In this document: one piece after another, positions 51,844 through 60,304 of the stretch
Layout of the letters: every line of letters starts with the position of its first letter
Position numbering within the stretch: position 1 is the stretch's first letter
Source of the DNA: Chloroflexota bacterium
Lineage (GTDB): Bacteria; Chloroflexota; Dehalococcoidia; Lucifugimonadales; UBA3495
Length of the DNA: 64,000 nucleotides
NCBI GenBank assembly: GCA_028873965.1
Contig: JAPPMU010000068.1
Span: 17,530 to 81,529, forward strand
Reading direction: 5' to 3'
Position numbers and translations under genes: made by a program
Notes under the pieces: model-generated
Database searches by the model: none
Seen by the model: only the letters and a program-made list of their open reading frames with translations
Told to the model about the DNA's origin: nothing

Positions 51844-52749
51844 TCAGGCTTGGTCGCCATCGCCGTCGCGTACTGGTACGCGCTGCGCCAGTTGTTGGAT
51901 GGTCTCGATGAAAGTGCGGTCACGGTCGCGCGACTCGGGAAATTCTTCACCCAGGGGCGTGCTGCCAATGAAACGGTACATTTCCGCCACGCCCTCGAAG
52001 AGGTGCGGGGTCATTCCCAACTCCGCGAAGGTGTCGCGAATTTCCTCCATCTCGCTGACCCAGCGGCGCGAACGCGGCGGCACGGTGGGTATGGTGCGTT
52101 CCATACGTTGCAATACTGCCTGCTGGCCGGAACCGAACTCGGCTAATAGAGGTTCCGTAAGGCCCATGAGCTCGGCCGCCATCAGCAGCTGGCTGTACAG
52201 CGCCCAGGAGCCCTTGGTCATGGCGGCGTAGCACATCTTGATTCCCGAAGCCTGCCCCACCGCGCCGTCGAGATTCAGCACCGTAAGACCAAAGTCGTTC
52301 AGTTGCTCAAACTGCGCCGCGTGCTCGCCGGAAGCGTAGAAGTGCGGACTGTACCCGGGCCGCGGCGGGCCGCCGATGATGGACACGTCAACGAACCGAC
52401 CGCCGGCGCCGGTGATGATCGGCTCCAGACCCTGTGTCAGCTGCGGCGAAATGGCGTTGCACTCGGCGAACAGGGTGTCCGAGCCGGTGGCGGCCAGCGC
52501 GTCGGCGACCTGCTGGCACACACCGGACACCGCCGCCGACACGGTCATGGACATTATCAGGTCCGACTGCTCAACCAACTCTTCTATCGTGGCAACGTCG
52601 CGTATTCCGGCCTTCCGGGACAGGGCGCGGGTCCGATCGCTGCGTCCGGCCAGGCAGGTGATCACGTCCAGCTCGTGTTCCCGGAGGCGCTGGCCAACGG
52701 CATGTCCCATGTCGCCGGGACTCAGGATGGCCACCGTGTTGATATCCAT
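51844..52749 (-). CDS. 6-phosphogluconate-dehydrogenase-like NAD(P) oxidoreductase with DUF1932 domain
   Basis: A 301-residue beta-hydroxyacid-dehydrogenase-type protein. The N-terminal Rossmann domain has VAILSPGDMGHAVG, where Ser-Pro replaces the usual Gly-x-Gly. The C-terminal helical DUF1932 domain includes GIKMCYAAMTKGSWALYSQL, with the catalytic Lys in GIKMCYAA. Substrates of this branch are unknown small hydroxy acids. The ATG at 52749 gives the family's normal start (MDINTVAILSPG); an upstream ATG at 52767 is possible because the ribosome site is weak. Confidence 0.8.
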   Translation of the reverse strand: MDINTVAILSPGDMGHAVGQRLREHELDVITCLAGRSDRTRALSRKAGIRDVATIEELVEQSDLIMSMTVSAAVSGVCQQVADALAATGSDTLFAECNAISPQLTQGLEPIITGAGGRFVDVSIIGGPPRPGYSPHFYASGEHAAQFEQLNDFGLTVLNLDGAVGQASGIKMCYAAMTKGSWALYSQLLMAAELMGLTEPLLAEFGSGQQAVLQRMERTIPTVPPRSRRWVSEMEEIRDTFAELGMTPHLFEGVAEMYRFIGSTPLGEEFPESRDRDRTFIETIQQLAQRVPVRDGDGDQA

Positions 52750-52904
52750 GAAAGCTCTCTCTGGCATGAAATATTTGGTCCGTAAACTATAGCATGACGG
52801 CATGGTGTGCCCGCCGAGAAACGGTTGCGAAGGATCCTTCATCCGGGGATACTGTGGCCGGAAACCACTACCTTGCAACTCACCACCGGCGACTGGAGAT
52901 GAAC

Positions 52905-53777
52905 ATGGCGTTCGCGCATCCCCATTACCTCGTATCCACCCAATGGCTGGCCGAGCATCTGGCCGACGCAGACGTCCGGGTCTTCGAGACGACAGTTTTC
53001 CTTCATCGCGGCGACGGTACGGTCCGTGCCGAGTCCGGCCGGAGCGCCTATGAGACCGGTCACGTCCCCAGTTCGGGCTTCCTCGACCTCCAGGCCGACT
53101 TCTCCGACAATGACCAGCCCTACCGTTTCATGATGCCATCGGCACCAGCCTTCGCCGAAGCAGCCGGACGCCACGGCATCTCGGAGACCTCGAAACTGGT
53201 GCTGTACGACCGCCTGGGTTCGCAGTGGGCGGCCCGCTTCTGGTGGATGTTCCGCTCCATGGGCTGCCACAACGCAGTGGTGCTGGACGGCGGCTGGCGA
53301 CGCTGGACCACTGAGGATCGCGCGGTCTCAACCGAACCGGCGACCTACGCGCCCGCGGCCTTCAACCCAGCACCCGACCCGTCGCGCTTTGCCGATCTTG
53401 CCGAGGTCAAGGCGTTCATGGAGTCCGGCGCCGGCAGTTGCCTGATCAACGCCCTGGGCCGGGATCAGCACTCGGGCGCCGACGGAGGCAGCGGCTACGG
53501 ACGGGCCGGCCACATCCCCGGCGCGACCAACGTGCCGTCAGGCGAGTTGACCGATCCCGAAACCGGCCTCTTCCGGCCGGCCGACGAACTGGCGTCGCTC
53601 TTCGCAGACGCCGGCGCCGACCCGTCGCAGCGAGTGGTCACCTACTGCGGGGGTGGCATCGCCGCATCCAACGACGCGTTCGTGCTCGCCATGCTGGGTT
53701 ACGAGAATGTCGCCGTGTACGACGCGTCCATGTCGGAGTACGCCGCCGACCCGTCGCTGCCACTGGTAGCCGACTGA
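52905..53777 (+). CDS. Tandem-rhodanese sulfurtransferase
   Basis: A 290-residue two-domain rhodanese (thiosulfate or mercaptopyruvate sulfurtransferase type). The inactive N-terminal domain has YDRLGSQWAARFWWMF and VVLDGGWRRW, and the active C-terminal domain has RAGHIPGATNVPS and the persulfide-carrying Cys248 in YCGGGIAAS. It moves sulfane sulfur to cyanide or thiol acceptors in the cytosol. The ATG at 52905 is preferred because GGAG lies six bases before it; the ATG at 52899 is too close. It starts a plus-strand series of catabolic genes. Confidence 0.9.
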   Translation: MAFAHPHYLVSTQWLAEHLADADVRVFETTVFLHRGDGTVRAESGRSAYETGHVPSSGFLDLQADFSDNDQPYRFMMPSAPAFAEAAGRHGISETSKLVLYDRLGSQWAARFWWMFRSMGCHNAVVLDGGWRRWTTEDRAVSTEPATYAPAAFNPAPDPSRFADLAEVKAFMESGAGSCLINALGRDQHSGADGGSGYGRAGHIPGATNVPSGELTDPETGLFRPADELASLFADAGADPSQRVVTYCGGGIAASNDAFVLAMLGYENVAVYDASMSEYAADPSLPLVAD

Positions 53778-53808
53778 GGCAGCGGTACCGTCTCAAAGGA
53801 GGTGAGCC

Positions 53809-54882
53809 ATGACCCAGGTTGCAACGCTTAACGACACCCTGGAATTCGGGCTGTTCGACTGGATTGAATGGGACAAGTCCGCTCCCAGCGAGATCTTCGA
53901 ACACCGGCTGCAAATGCTGGAATACGCCGACCGGAGCGGGTTCTACAGCTACCACCTGGCCGAGCACCACATCACGCCGTTGAGCGTCTCCCCATCGCCG
54001 TCGGTGTTCCTAGCCGCGGCGGCCCAACGCACGACGCGGCTGCGCCTGGGCCCGCTGGTGTTCCTGCTCCCCTTCTACAATCCCATCCGCCTCTACCATG
54101 AAATCTGCATGCTGGACAACCTGAGCAACGGCCGCCTGGACCTGGGCGTGGGCCGCGGGGTTTCCCCCGTCGAGGCCGAAGAGTTCGGCGTTGACCTGGA
54201 GATCAGTTGGGAAGTGTTCAACGAGCAGATGGACATGTTCACCGGCGGTTTCACCACCGGCAAGCTCAACTACCAGGGCAAGCACTACAATTACGACGAC
54301 ATCGAGCTGTGGATTTCTCCCCACCAGAAACCCTACCCGCCGCTGTGGTACGCCAGCAACAATATCGACACGGTTCCCTGGATGGCCCAGCACGGCTTCA
54401 ACACCTGCACGGTTTTCGCCGACAATGCCGGCGTCAAGGCCCATTACGATCTCTACAAGCAGGTGTGGACGGCCGACCGGATGTCCGACGGGCTGAACAG
54501 CCACGTGTCGGTTCCCAAGCTGGGCCTGGTCCGCCACATGTACATCGCCGACACTGACGAAGCAGCGCTGGCGGAGGCGAGAGCGGCCTACAGGACGTGG
54601 TTTCACAACATCGACTACCTGTGGGCCAAGAACGGCCTCGACCGTCTGGGCGCCATGCGCGATTTCGACGCTCTGGAAGCGAAAGACATGGTAATCGTGG
54701 GCACGCCGGCCACGATCAGGGAACGGGTCCAGCAGGCCATCGACGAGACGGGCATAAACTACTTCTGCCCCATATTCGCGTGGGGCGACCTCACCCCCGA
54801 ACAGGTCATGGGCTCGATGTCCCGGTTCGTCGACCAGGTGATGCCACAGCTGCGGCCCGGCGGGTTAGATCCTCACGCGTAA
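53809..54882 (+). CDS. LLM class (luciferase-like) flavin-dependent oxidoreductase
   Basis: A 357-residue bacterial-luciferase-family monooxygenase. It shows EFGLFDWIEW, SYHLAEHHITPLSVSPSP, RLRLGPLVFLLPFYNP and LDLGVGRGVSPVEAEEFG, the usual flavin- and substrate-channel blocks. It uses reduced FMN or F420 delivered by a separate reductase to insert oxygen or oxidise a substrate. Expansion of this family is a hallmark of SAR202 Chloroflexota. It has a GGAGG site (AAAGGAGG) and follows the rhodanese gene by 31 bases, so the two are co-transcribed. Confidence 0.9.
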   Translation: MTQVATLNDTLEFGLFDWIEWDKSAPSEIFEHRLQMLEYADRSGFYSYHLAEHHITPLSVSPSPSVFLAAAAQRTTRLRLGPLVFLLPFYNPIRLYHEICMLDNLSNGRLDLGVGRGVSPVEAEEFGVDLEISWEVFNEQMDMFTGGFTTGKLNYQGKHYNYDDIELWISPHQKPYPPLWYASNNIDTVPWMAQHGFNTCTVFADNAGVKAHYDLYKQVWTADRMSDGLNSHVSVPKLGLVRHMYIADTDEAALAEARAAYRTWFHNIDYLWAKNGLDRLGAMRDFDALEAKDMVIVGTPATIRERVQQAIDETGINYFCPIFAWGDLTPEQVMGSMSRFVDQVMPQLRPGGLDPHA

Positions 54883-54901
54883 CCGCTTTGGGTCAGGGAA
54901 C

Positions 54902-54995
54902 GTCAGAAGCAGGATTTCCGGGATTTGAAAGATTATCAGGATTGGACCAATTTTATCCTGCACATCTAATCAATCCGGCAAATCCTGCTTCTGAC
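54902..54995. repeat. 94-bp element with perfect 16-bp terminal inverted repeats
   Basis: GTCAGAAGCAGGATTT (54902-54917) and AAATCCTGCTTCTGAC (54980-54995) are exact inverse copies. The A/T-rich middle (about 62 bases) is unlike the flanking coding DNA. Ends and length match the other GTC...GAC elements. It sits between the monooxygenase and LUD genes. Confidence 0.88.
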
Positions 54996-55021
54996 GATCC
55001 ACCACCAACAGGAGCACGTTC

Positions 55022-55639
55022 ATGTCATCCCGCGCACCCTACGCTCCGGCAACCGCCGATTCCATCAGCCGGACCATCGCGGCCCTGGCCACGCGGAACG
55101 TCGAAGCCGTCCTGGTGGAAAGCCGCGAGGCGGCCCTGGCCAAACTCCGCGAACTGGTCCCGGAGGGCTCGGAGGTCTACGTCAACACTTCCGAGACGCT
55201 GGACACCATCGGCTACACGGAGTACATGCACGGCAACGACCGCTACGTCAACCTGCACGACCAGATGATGGCCCATGCGGATCCGGCGGCCCAACGCGAG
55301 TTCCGCCGCAAGACCACCATCGCCGACTATTTCGTGGGCAGCGTCCAGGCCATCGCCGAGACCGGCGAAATCGTCGTCGCCAGCGGTTCCGGCAGCCAGA
55401 TCGGGGCCTACGCTTACGGCGCCAAACGCCTCATTCTCGTGGCCGGCACCCAGAAGATCTGCCCCACGCTGGCCGACGCGGAGGCCCGCACCCGCGGCTT
55501 CACCCTGGAGCGGCACGACCGCTGGCTGGAAGGCCGGGGCGCGACGCCCACGCCCATCGGCAAATACCTGGTCATGGAGCACGAGCCCATGGTGGGCCGC
55601 ATCTCCATGGTCCTCATTCCGGAAAGCCTGGGTTGGTAA
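55022..55639 (+). CDS. LUD (LutC/DUF162) domain protein
   Basis: A 205-residue protein of the lactate-utilisation LUD family. It contains SREAALAKLRELVPEGSEVYVNTSETLDTIG, GEIVVASGSGSQIGAYAYGAKRLILVAGTQ and the C-terminal PIGKYLVMEHEP block. LutC proteins take part in L-lactate oxidation with LutA and LutB, but neither is present here, and stand-alone LUD proteins have no known reaction. It precedes the PEP-mutase family gene by 37 bases and is likely co-transcribed with it. Confidence 0.85.
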   Translation: MSSRAPYAPATADSISRTIAALATRNVEAVLVESREAALAKLRELVPEGSEVYVNTSETLDTIGYTEYMHGNDRYVNLHDQMMAHADPAAQREFRRKTTIADYFVGSVQAIAETGEIVVASGSGSQIGAYAYGAKRLILVAGTQKICPTLADAEARTRGFTLERHDRWLEGRGATPTPIGKYLVMEHEPMVGRISMVLIPESLGW

Positions 55640-55676
55640 ACGGCCCAAAGACGAAACAGCGCAAGGGGGAACAGTG

Positions 55677-56582
55677 ATGCCAGAGAAACAACGCATGACC
55701 ACCAGGCTCAAGGAGCTGTTCGAGAGAGACGAGATCTTCGTCCTGGCCGGCGGCATGAACGCCATGGGCGCCAAGATGGCCGAAGTCCTGGGATTTGAGG
55801 CCTTCTACATGTCGGGCGGCAACACCTCGGCGCAGGTCATGGGCCTGACCGAGGGCGGCACCAGCATGCGCGACATGGTGGACAACGCCCGGAAAATCGT
55901 GAACACCATCGACATCCCGGCGTTCGTGGACATGGACACCGGCTACGGGGACGCCATCCAGGTGTACGAAACGGTCAAGGAGTACATCCGGGCCGGCATC
56001 GCGGGCACCCACCTTGAGGATCAGACCTACCCGCCCAAGTCCGGTCCCCGCCGCCGTTGCGTATCCATCGAGGAGATGGTGGGCAAACTCCGCGCCGCCA
56101 TGGACGCCAAGATGGAGTACGATCCCGACTTCGTGATCGTGGCCCGCTGCGACTACGCCGGCGTTCCCGGTGCAACCTTCGAGGATGTGATGGAACGATG
56201 CCTCGCCTACAAGAGCAAGACCAACGTGGACGTGGTGTGCCCGGCCGTCGCTTCCTGGGAGGACAACAAGGAAGCCATCCGCCGCATTCCCGGCCCGGTG
56301 CTGCCCCTGTTCACCCACGGCAGCCAGACTCACCCCACCTTGGAAGAGTTGCAGGAAGCCGGCGCGGCCGCGGCCTGGTATCCCGCCCTCACCACCATGG
56401 CGGGGTTGCAGGCGTCCTGGGATTTCCTCAGCGATTTCCAGGAACGCGGCACCGCCGCCATCGACGACTTCCTGGCGCAGGCAGCCCAGAGCAAGTGGGG
56501 CGTCGCCAGCAACGGCGGCATCCTGGGCGCGGACCGGATCCGCGCGATGGAGGACAAGTACCTCCCTGATCGACCTCTGTAA
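55677..56582 (+). CDS. Isocitrate lyase/PEP mutase superfamily protein
   Basis: A 301-residue alpha/beta-barrel enzyme. It has FVLAGGMNAMGAKMAE, MSGGNTSAQVMG, VDMDTGYGDAIQVYETV and AGTHLEDQTYPPKSG. The catalytic Cys motif of isocitrate lyases (KxCGH) is missing: the loop reads PPKSGPRRRC. It is therefore more likely an oxaloacetate decarboxylase, a 2,3-dimethylmalate- or carboxyphosphonoenolpyruvate-type member than isocitrate lyase. The ATG at 55677 has an AAGGGGG site; GTG at 55674 is the alternative. Confidence 0.85.
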   Translation: MPEKQRMTTRLKELFERDEIFVLAGGMNAMGAKMAEVLGFEAFYMSGGNTSAQVMGLTEGGTSMRDMVDNARKIVNTIDIPAFVDMDTGYGDAIQVYETVKEYIRAGIAGTHLEDQTYPPKSGPRRRCVSIEEMVGKLRAAMDAKMEYDPDFVIVARCDYAGVPGATFEDVMERCLAYKSKTNVDVVCPAVASWEDNKEAIRRIPGPVLPLFTHGSQTHPTLEELQEAGAAAAWYPALTTMAGLQASWDFLSDFQERGTAAIDDFLAQAAQSKWGVASNGGILGADRIRAMEDKYLPDRPL

Positions 56583-56630
56583 GCCCGCCATTGCCGGAAA
56601 CGATGCCAGCCAATATTTGGAGATATTGCA

Positions 56631-58181
56631 ATGAAATACGACCACATAGTTGTCGGCGGCGGCACGGCCGGGTGCATCGTGGCGACGCGGCTTTCCGAGG
56701 ATTCCGAACGTTCGGTGCTGCTGCTGGAGGCGGGCCCCGACTTTCCCGACTTCGACCAGTTGCCCGACATGCTCAAGCTGGGCTGGGGCACGGTGAACCT
56801 GGAGGCCCGCGCCGCCGGCTCACCCTACAACTGGTCCTTCACCGGCAGGGCCACGCCAGAGCAGACGGACCCGATGCCCGTACCGCGCGGCAAGGTGCTG
56901 GGCGGCTCCAGCGCCATCAACGGTCAGACCTTCATCCGGGGAGCCCCCGAGGACTACGACACTTGGGAGTCCTGGGGCAACGACGGCTGGGGCTATCTGA
57001 ACTGTCTGCCCTACTTCCGCAAGCTGGAGAACGACGCGGACTTTCACGACGATTTCCACGGCACCGACGGGCCGGTGCCGGTGCGTCACCACCAACGCGA
57101 GACCTGGCCGCCGTCCCAGGAAGCCTTTTACCAGGCCGCCACGGCGGCGGGGTATCCCTTCCATCCCGACGTGAACCATCCAGAGGCCACCGGGGTCAGT
57201 CTGCGCGCCGAAAACAACATCGACGGCGTGCGCATGAGCATGGCGCTGTCCTACATCAGTTCGGTGCGCCACCGGCTGAACCTCACCATTCGGCCCAACG
57301 TTCAGGTCAACCGGTTGGTGCTGGAAGACACCCCGGAGGGGAAACGCGCCGTAGGTGTCGAGGTGGAGAGCGGCGACGATACTTTCGTCGTCGAGGGCAG
57401 CGAAATCATCCTGTGCGCTGGCGCGGTCGCCTCACCGCAGTTGCTGATGCTGTCCGGCATCGGGCCTGCGGACCAGTTACAGGCGCAGGGCATTTCGGTC
57501 GCGGTGGAACTGCCCGGGGTTGGCCAGAACATGCGCGACCACCCCAACGTGTCAGTGCGTTACATGGTCAAGGAGGATGTCCCCCAGGACCCCAACGGCA
57601 TGAGGGCCCTGCGGCTGCGGTTTACCGCCAACGGTTCGGACACGCCCAACGACATGATCCTTTCGCCGGCGTCGCTGAACACCGTGGTTCGTGACGACAA
57701 TCCGGCCCATACGGTCAACTGTGGTCTGTACCTGGCGGCCGGCAAGGGCGAGCTGAGGCTGGAGTCCGCCGACCCGCACACCGCGCCCAGCATGGACTAT
57801 CGCTACCTGGAGGAAGACTGGGACCGGGAACGGCTGCGGGAGGCGGTGCGCCTCTGCGTGTCGCTGCTGCAACACAGCGCCTACGACGGCATCATCGACG
57901 AGATCACCGCGCCCACGCCAGCGGACCTGGAGAGCGACGATACCCTGGACCTGTGGCTGCGGCGCAACATCAGCACCTCGTACCACATTTCCGGCACCTG
58001 CAAGATGGGCCCGGCGGATGATCCCATGGCGGTAGTCGACACGCGGCTGCGCGTGCGCGGCGTATCCAACCTCCGGGTCGCCGACGCGTCGATCATGCCC
58101 GACGTGGTCCGCGCCAACACCAACGTCACCACGATGATGATCGCCGAGCGCGTTTCCGATTTCATCAAGGCGGGGGAGTGA
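56631..58181 (+). CDS. GMC family flavin oxidoreductase
   Basis: A 516-residue FAD enzyme with VVGGGTAGCIVA, EAGPDFPDFDQL, GGSSAINGQTF, the C-terminal His in YHISGTCKMG and Asn in RANTNVTTMM. It is closest in motifs to the 22085-23638 paralogue. It lies 48 bases after the PEP-mutase family gene and likely belongs to the same operon of small-acid and alcohol metabolism. Its last 17 bases overlap the end of the convergent CYTH gene at 58165. Confidence 0.93.
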   Translation: MKYDHIVVGGGTAGCIVATRLSEDSERSVLLLEAGPDFPDFDQLPDMLKLGWGTVNLEARAAGSPYNWSFTGRATPEQTDPMPVPRGKVLGGSSAINGQTFIRGAPEDYDTWESWGNDGWGYLNCLPYFRKLENDADFHDDFHGTDGPVPVRHHQRETWPPSQEAFYQAATAAGYPFHPDVNHPEATGVSLRAENNIDGVRMSMALSYISSVRHRLNLTIRPNVQVNRLVLEDTPEGKRAVGVEVESGDDTFVVEGSEIILCAGAVASPQLLMLSGIGPADQLQAQGISVAVELPGVGQNMRDHPNVSVRYMVKEDVPQDPNGMRALRLRFTANGSDTPNDMILSPASLNTVVRDDNPAHTVNCGLYLAAGKGELRLESADPHTAPSMDYRYLEEDWDRERLREAVRLCVSLLQHSAYDGIIDEITAPTPADLESDDTLDLWLRRNISTSYHISGTCKMGPADDPMAVVDTRLRVRGVSNLRVADASIMPDVVRANTNVTTMMIAERVSDFIKAGE

Positions 58182-58700
58182 CCGCAACGACCAAATCTTC
58201 GTTTGACCCGATGATGTAGCTGCCCAGGCAGGGTGCGAAAAGACGGCGATACTCTTTCGCCAGGACGTCGATGTCACAACCATCTTGGGCTAGCACCTCT
58301 ACCTCGAGGAGCTGGCCCACCCCTTCCACCCGGTCCAGGTTGAAGACGACGTTATCCTTGCGCCACAGTTCCCGCTGTTTGCGGACGACAGCCCTGGCGC
58401 CGAGAGCAGCTTCAAGCATTTCGCCTATTCGCGGATCATCGGCTTCCGCCAGCTGGTACCGGCTGGTACGAGCGCCGGCTTCCTGGCGGTCCCAGTAATA
58501 GATCAGCGTCCCTTTTCCCTTCTCCACGCGGAGTTTGAGGCGGCGCGTTCCTCCGGCCTCGTCCCCAGGCGGGAGCCGGTAATAATGGTCAACCTGCTCC
58601 TTGACCTCGATGAACTCGGCTGACTGCTGGCGCAGGATCGCCCGAACCGGAGCGAAATCGGGGCAGGCGCTTTGATTTCGCGATTGAGTCTAAACTCCAT
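58165..58700 (-). pseudogene. CYTH-domain protein (class IV adenylate cyclase/thiamine-triphosphatase-like), frameshifted
   Basis: From the ATG at 58700 (behind GGAGG) the product starts MEFRLNREIKA and then breaks; the second part reads in another frame as CPDFAPVRAILRQQ... through VEKGKGTLIYYWDRQ to 58165. The join is near 58672, where a single G appears to be missing, since the family has IKARC at this place. Together the parts give a complete CYTH tunnel domain (NREIK, LKLRVEKGKG, ELWRKDNVVFNLDRVEG, LLEVEV). A sequencing error and a real mutation cannot be told apart. CYTH enzymes hydrolyse or cyclise triphosphates with Mg2+. Confidence 0.8.
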
Positions 58701-58752
58701 GTGCTTCCTCCGGCGGTCCGGCCTGCGGAAGAGTCTTCCGATTAGCCCATCG

Positions 58753-58844
58753 GTCAATGCGAGCGCAGCGCGACAATCTCGCTGGGCCCGGCTGGTGGGC
58801 TATCCAGGCGAGACTGCGGAGTAGCTATCGCTCCGCCCAACGAC
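58753..58844. repeat. 92-bp element, GTC...GAC ends
   Basis: It starts GTCAATGCGAGCGCAGCG, resembling the start of the 34181-34271 element (GTCATTGCGAGCGAAGCG), and ends with TCCGCCCAACGAC. Internally TCTCG and GCGAGA mirror each other. The right arm is more decayed than in the other copies. It lies between the CYTH gene start and the oxidoreductase gene end. Confidence 0.6.
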
Positions 58845-58863
58845 AACCGCAAGGCCCCGGAGC

Positions 58864-59901
58864 CTACAGCGGCAGGTGCACGGCCTGGCCCGTCATGGCG
58901 CTGCGGCCGACGGCCTCGGTCCACTCCATGTAATGCACGCCGGTCTCAAAAGCCACCATGTCCACGATCTCGGTGCCGCGGATGGCGTTGGTGAACTGCT
59001 CCTCGACGCGGTATCTGGCCTGCGTCTCCGGCGGGTTGGGTACCTCGGTTAACTCCGCATCGCCCCGCCTGCCGGCCCAGACCCGGCGCTGGGAGTCGAC
59101 GTGGATGGTTCCCTCGGTGCCGAACATCCAGATCTGGCTGCCCCGGTTCAGCCCGGAGGTGGCGCTCATCTGCATGTGCACCTGTGCCCCGTTGGCCAGT
59201 TCGTAGAGTATGTCGATGTGGTCGGGGATGCTCACCGACGTGAGATGCCCGCTGTCGTCTCGCCGATAGGGCACGTGAACCTTGCCCATTGCCACAACCC
59301 GCGTCCCTCGCCCCAGCCACCGCATCATGGACTCGTAAGAGGCCCCGATGTTCAGGGTGTTGTAGCCGCTGAGGGCCCGGTCCTGCCGCCAGTGCAGGGG
59401 GCTGTCGAAGTCGGCGAAATTATTCTGCAGGGACGTGAAATCCACCGACAGCAATTCCCCCAGGTGCCCATCGTCAATCAGCCGCTTGATGACGTTGTCG
59501 ATGGTGTAGCTGGTGGAGGTCGGCGTGAGCTGACACACCAGGTGCGGGTGCGCCCGGGAGGCAGCGAGCATGTCCCGGGCCTCGGCCGCATCGTTGGCCA
59601 TCCGTGCCTCGGTGAGCACGTGTTTTCCCGCCTCCAGCGCGGCCAGGGTCATGGTGCGGTGCATGTACGGCCACGTGCCGATGCAGACCGCGTTGACCTC
59701 ATCGTCCTCCAGCACTTCGCGCCAGTGGCCGTAAACCTTGGGAATGTTGAACTGGTCCGCCACCACCCGGCCGGACTGTACGGTCCGGTTGGCCACGGCG
59801 ACAAGCTCGCAATCATCCACCCCCTGAAAGCCGGGAATGTGCCGGTTCCGCACGTTGCCGCCCGCTCCTATCAATCCCACCCGGATCGGTACGTCAGCCA
59901 T
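58864..59901 (-). CDS. Gfo/Idh/MocA family oxidoreductase
   Basis: A 345-residue NAD(P)-dependent oxidoreductase. The cofactor motif is VGLIGAGGNVRNRHIPGF, followed by the beta-strand block CIGTWPYMH. The conserved EKP motif, whose Lys binds substrate and cofactor, reads EARMA here, so the family Lys is replaced. The C-terminal domain has GASYESMMRWLGRGT and EGTIHVDSQRR. Catalytic activity is therefore doubtful or different from the classical dehydrogenases. It is a single gene in minus orientation. Confidence 0.82.
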   Translation of the reverse strand: MADVPIRVGLIGAGGNVRNRHIPGFQGVDDCELVAVANRTVQSGRVVADQFNIPKVYGHWREVLEDDEVNAVCIGTWPYMHRTMTLAALEAGKHVLTEARMANDAAEARDMLAASRAHPHLVCQLTPTSTSYTIDNVIKRLIDDGHLGELLSVDFTSLQNNFADFDSPLHWRQDRALSGYNTLNIGASYESMMRWLGRGTRVVAMGKVHVPYRRDDSGHLTSVSIPDHIDILYELANGAQVHMQMSATSGLNRGSQIWMFGTEGTIHVDSQRRVWAGRRGDAELTEVPNPPETQARYRVEEQFTNAIRGTEIVDMVAFETGVHYMEWTEAVGRSAMTGQAVHLPL

Positions 59902-60017
59902 GGTTTGCCTCCTGGATCATTTTCTCCCGCGATGCGGCCTTTCGCCCGTCGCCGCTTCCTGCTCGCCGGGCCATCCCGTTCGCGATGCGGGCTGTAAAAA
60001 GGCGAGGCGCTAGAAAC

Positions 60018-60266
60018 TCATTCATGTCCTTGCTGTTGCTGCAAGTGATGCTCGGCAACTTGCCGGACAATTTCCGCAGCTTGCGGGTTACCCCGGAGTG
60101 CTGCTAACAGATTCGTCAGCAAGGGATAAACGACACGGAGATCATGGCCTCGCGCGAAGTATCCTATTGGCGGCTCCGCACATCCGCAATAGCATCGGTT
60201 ACCGGAATGCCAACCCCAATGATTTTCAAGTTCACTGGTCCAACTGGTGTTCGTCCAATCAATCAT
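60018..60266 (-). CDS. Small hypothetical protein
   Basis: An 82-residue soluble protein with a Trp-rich N-terminus (TSWTSELENHWGWHSG), CYCGC at about residues 25-29 and a helical C-terminus. No family recognised. It follows the coiled-coil gene at 60305 by 38 bases on the same strand, so the two may form an operon. The start at 60266 is the first ATG; no strong ribosome site was seen. Confidence 0.45.
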   Translation of the reverse strand: MIDWTNTSWTSELENHWGWHSGNRCYCGCAEPPIGYFARGHDLRVVYPLLTNLLAALRGNPQAAEIVRQVAEHHLQQQQGHE

Positions 60267-60304
60267 CAGTATCCCTTTACGCCTCCATCACGAGGCGTCC
60301 CTAT

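Noticed and set aside
55677..56582. Isocitrate lyase
   Set aside because: The catalytic Cys motif KxCGH is missing, and the length of about 300 fits the PEP-mutase branch.
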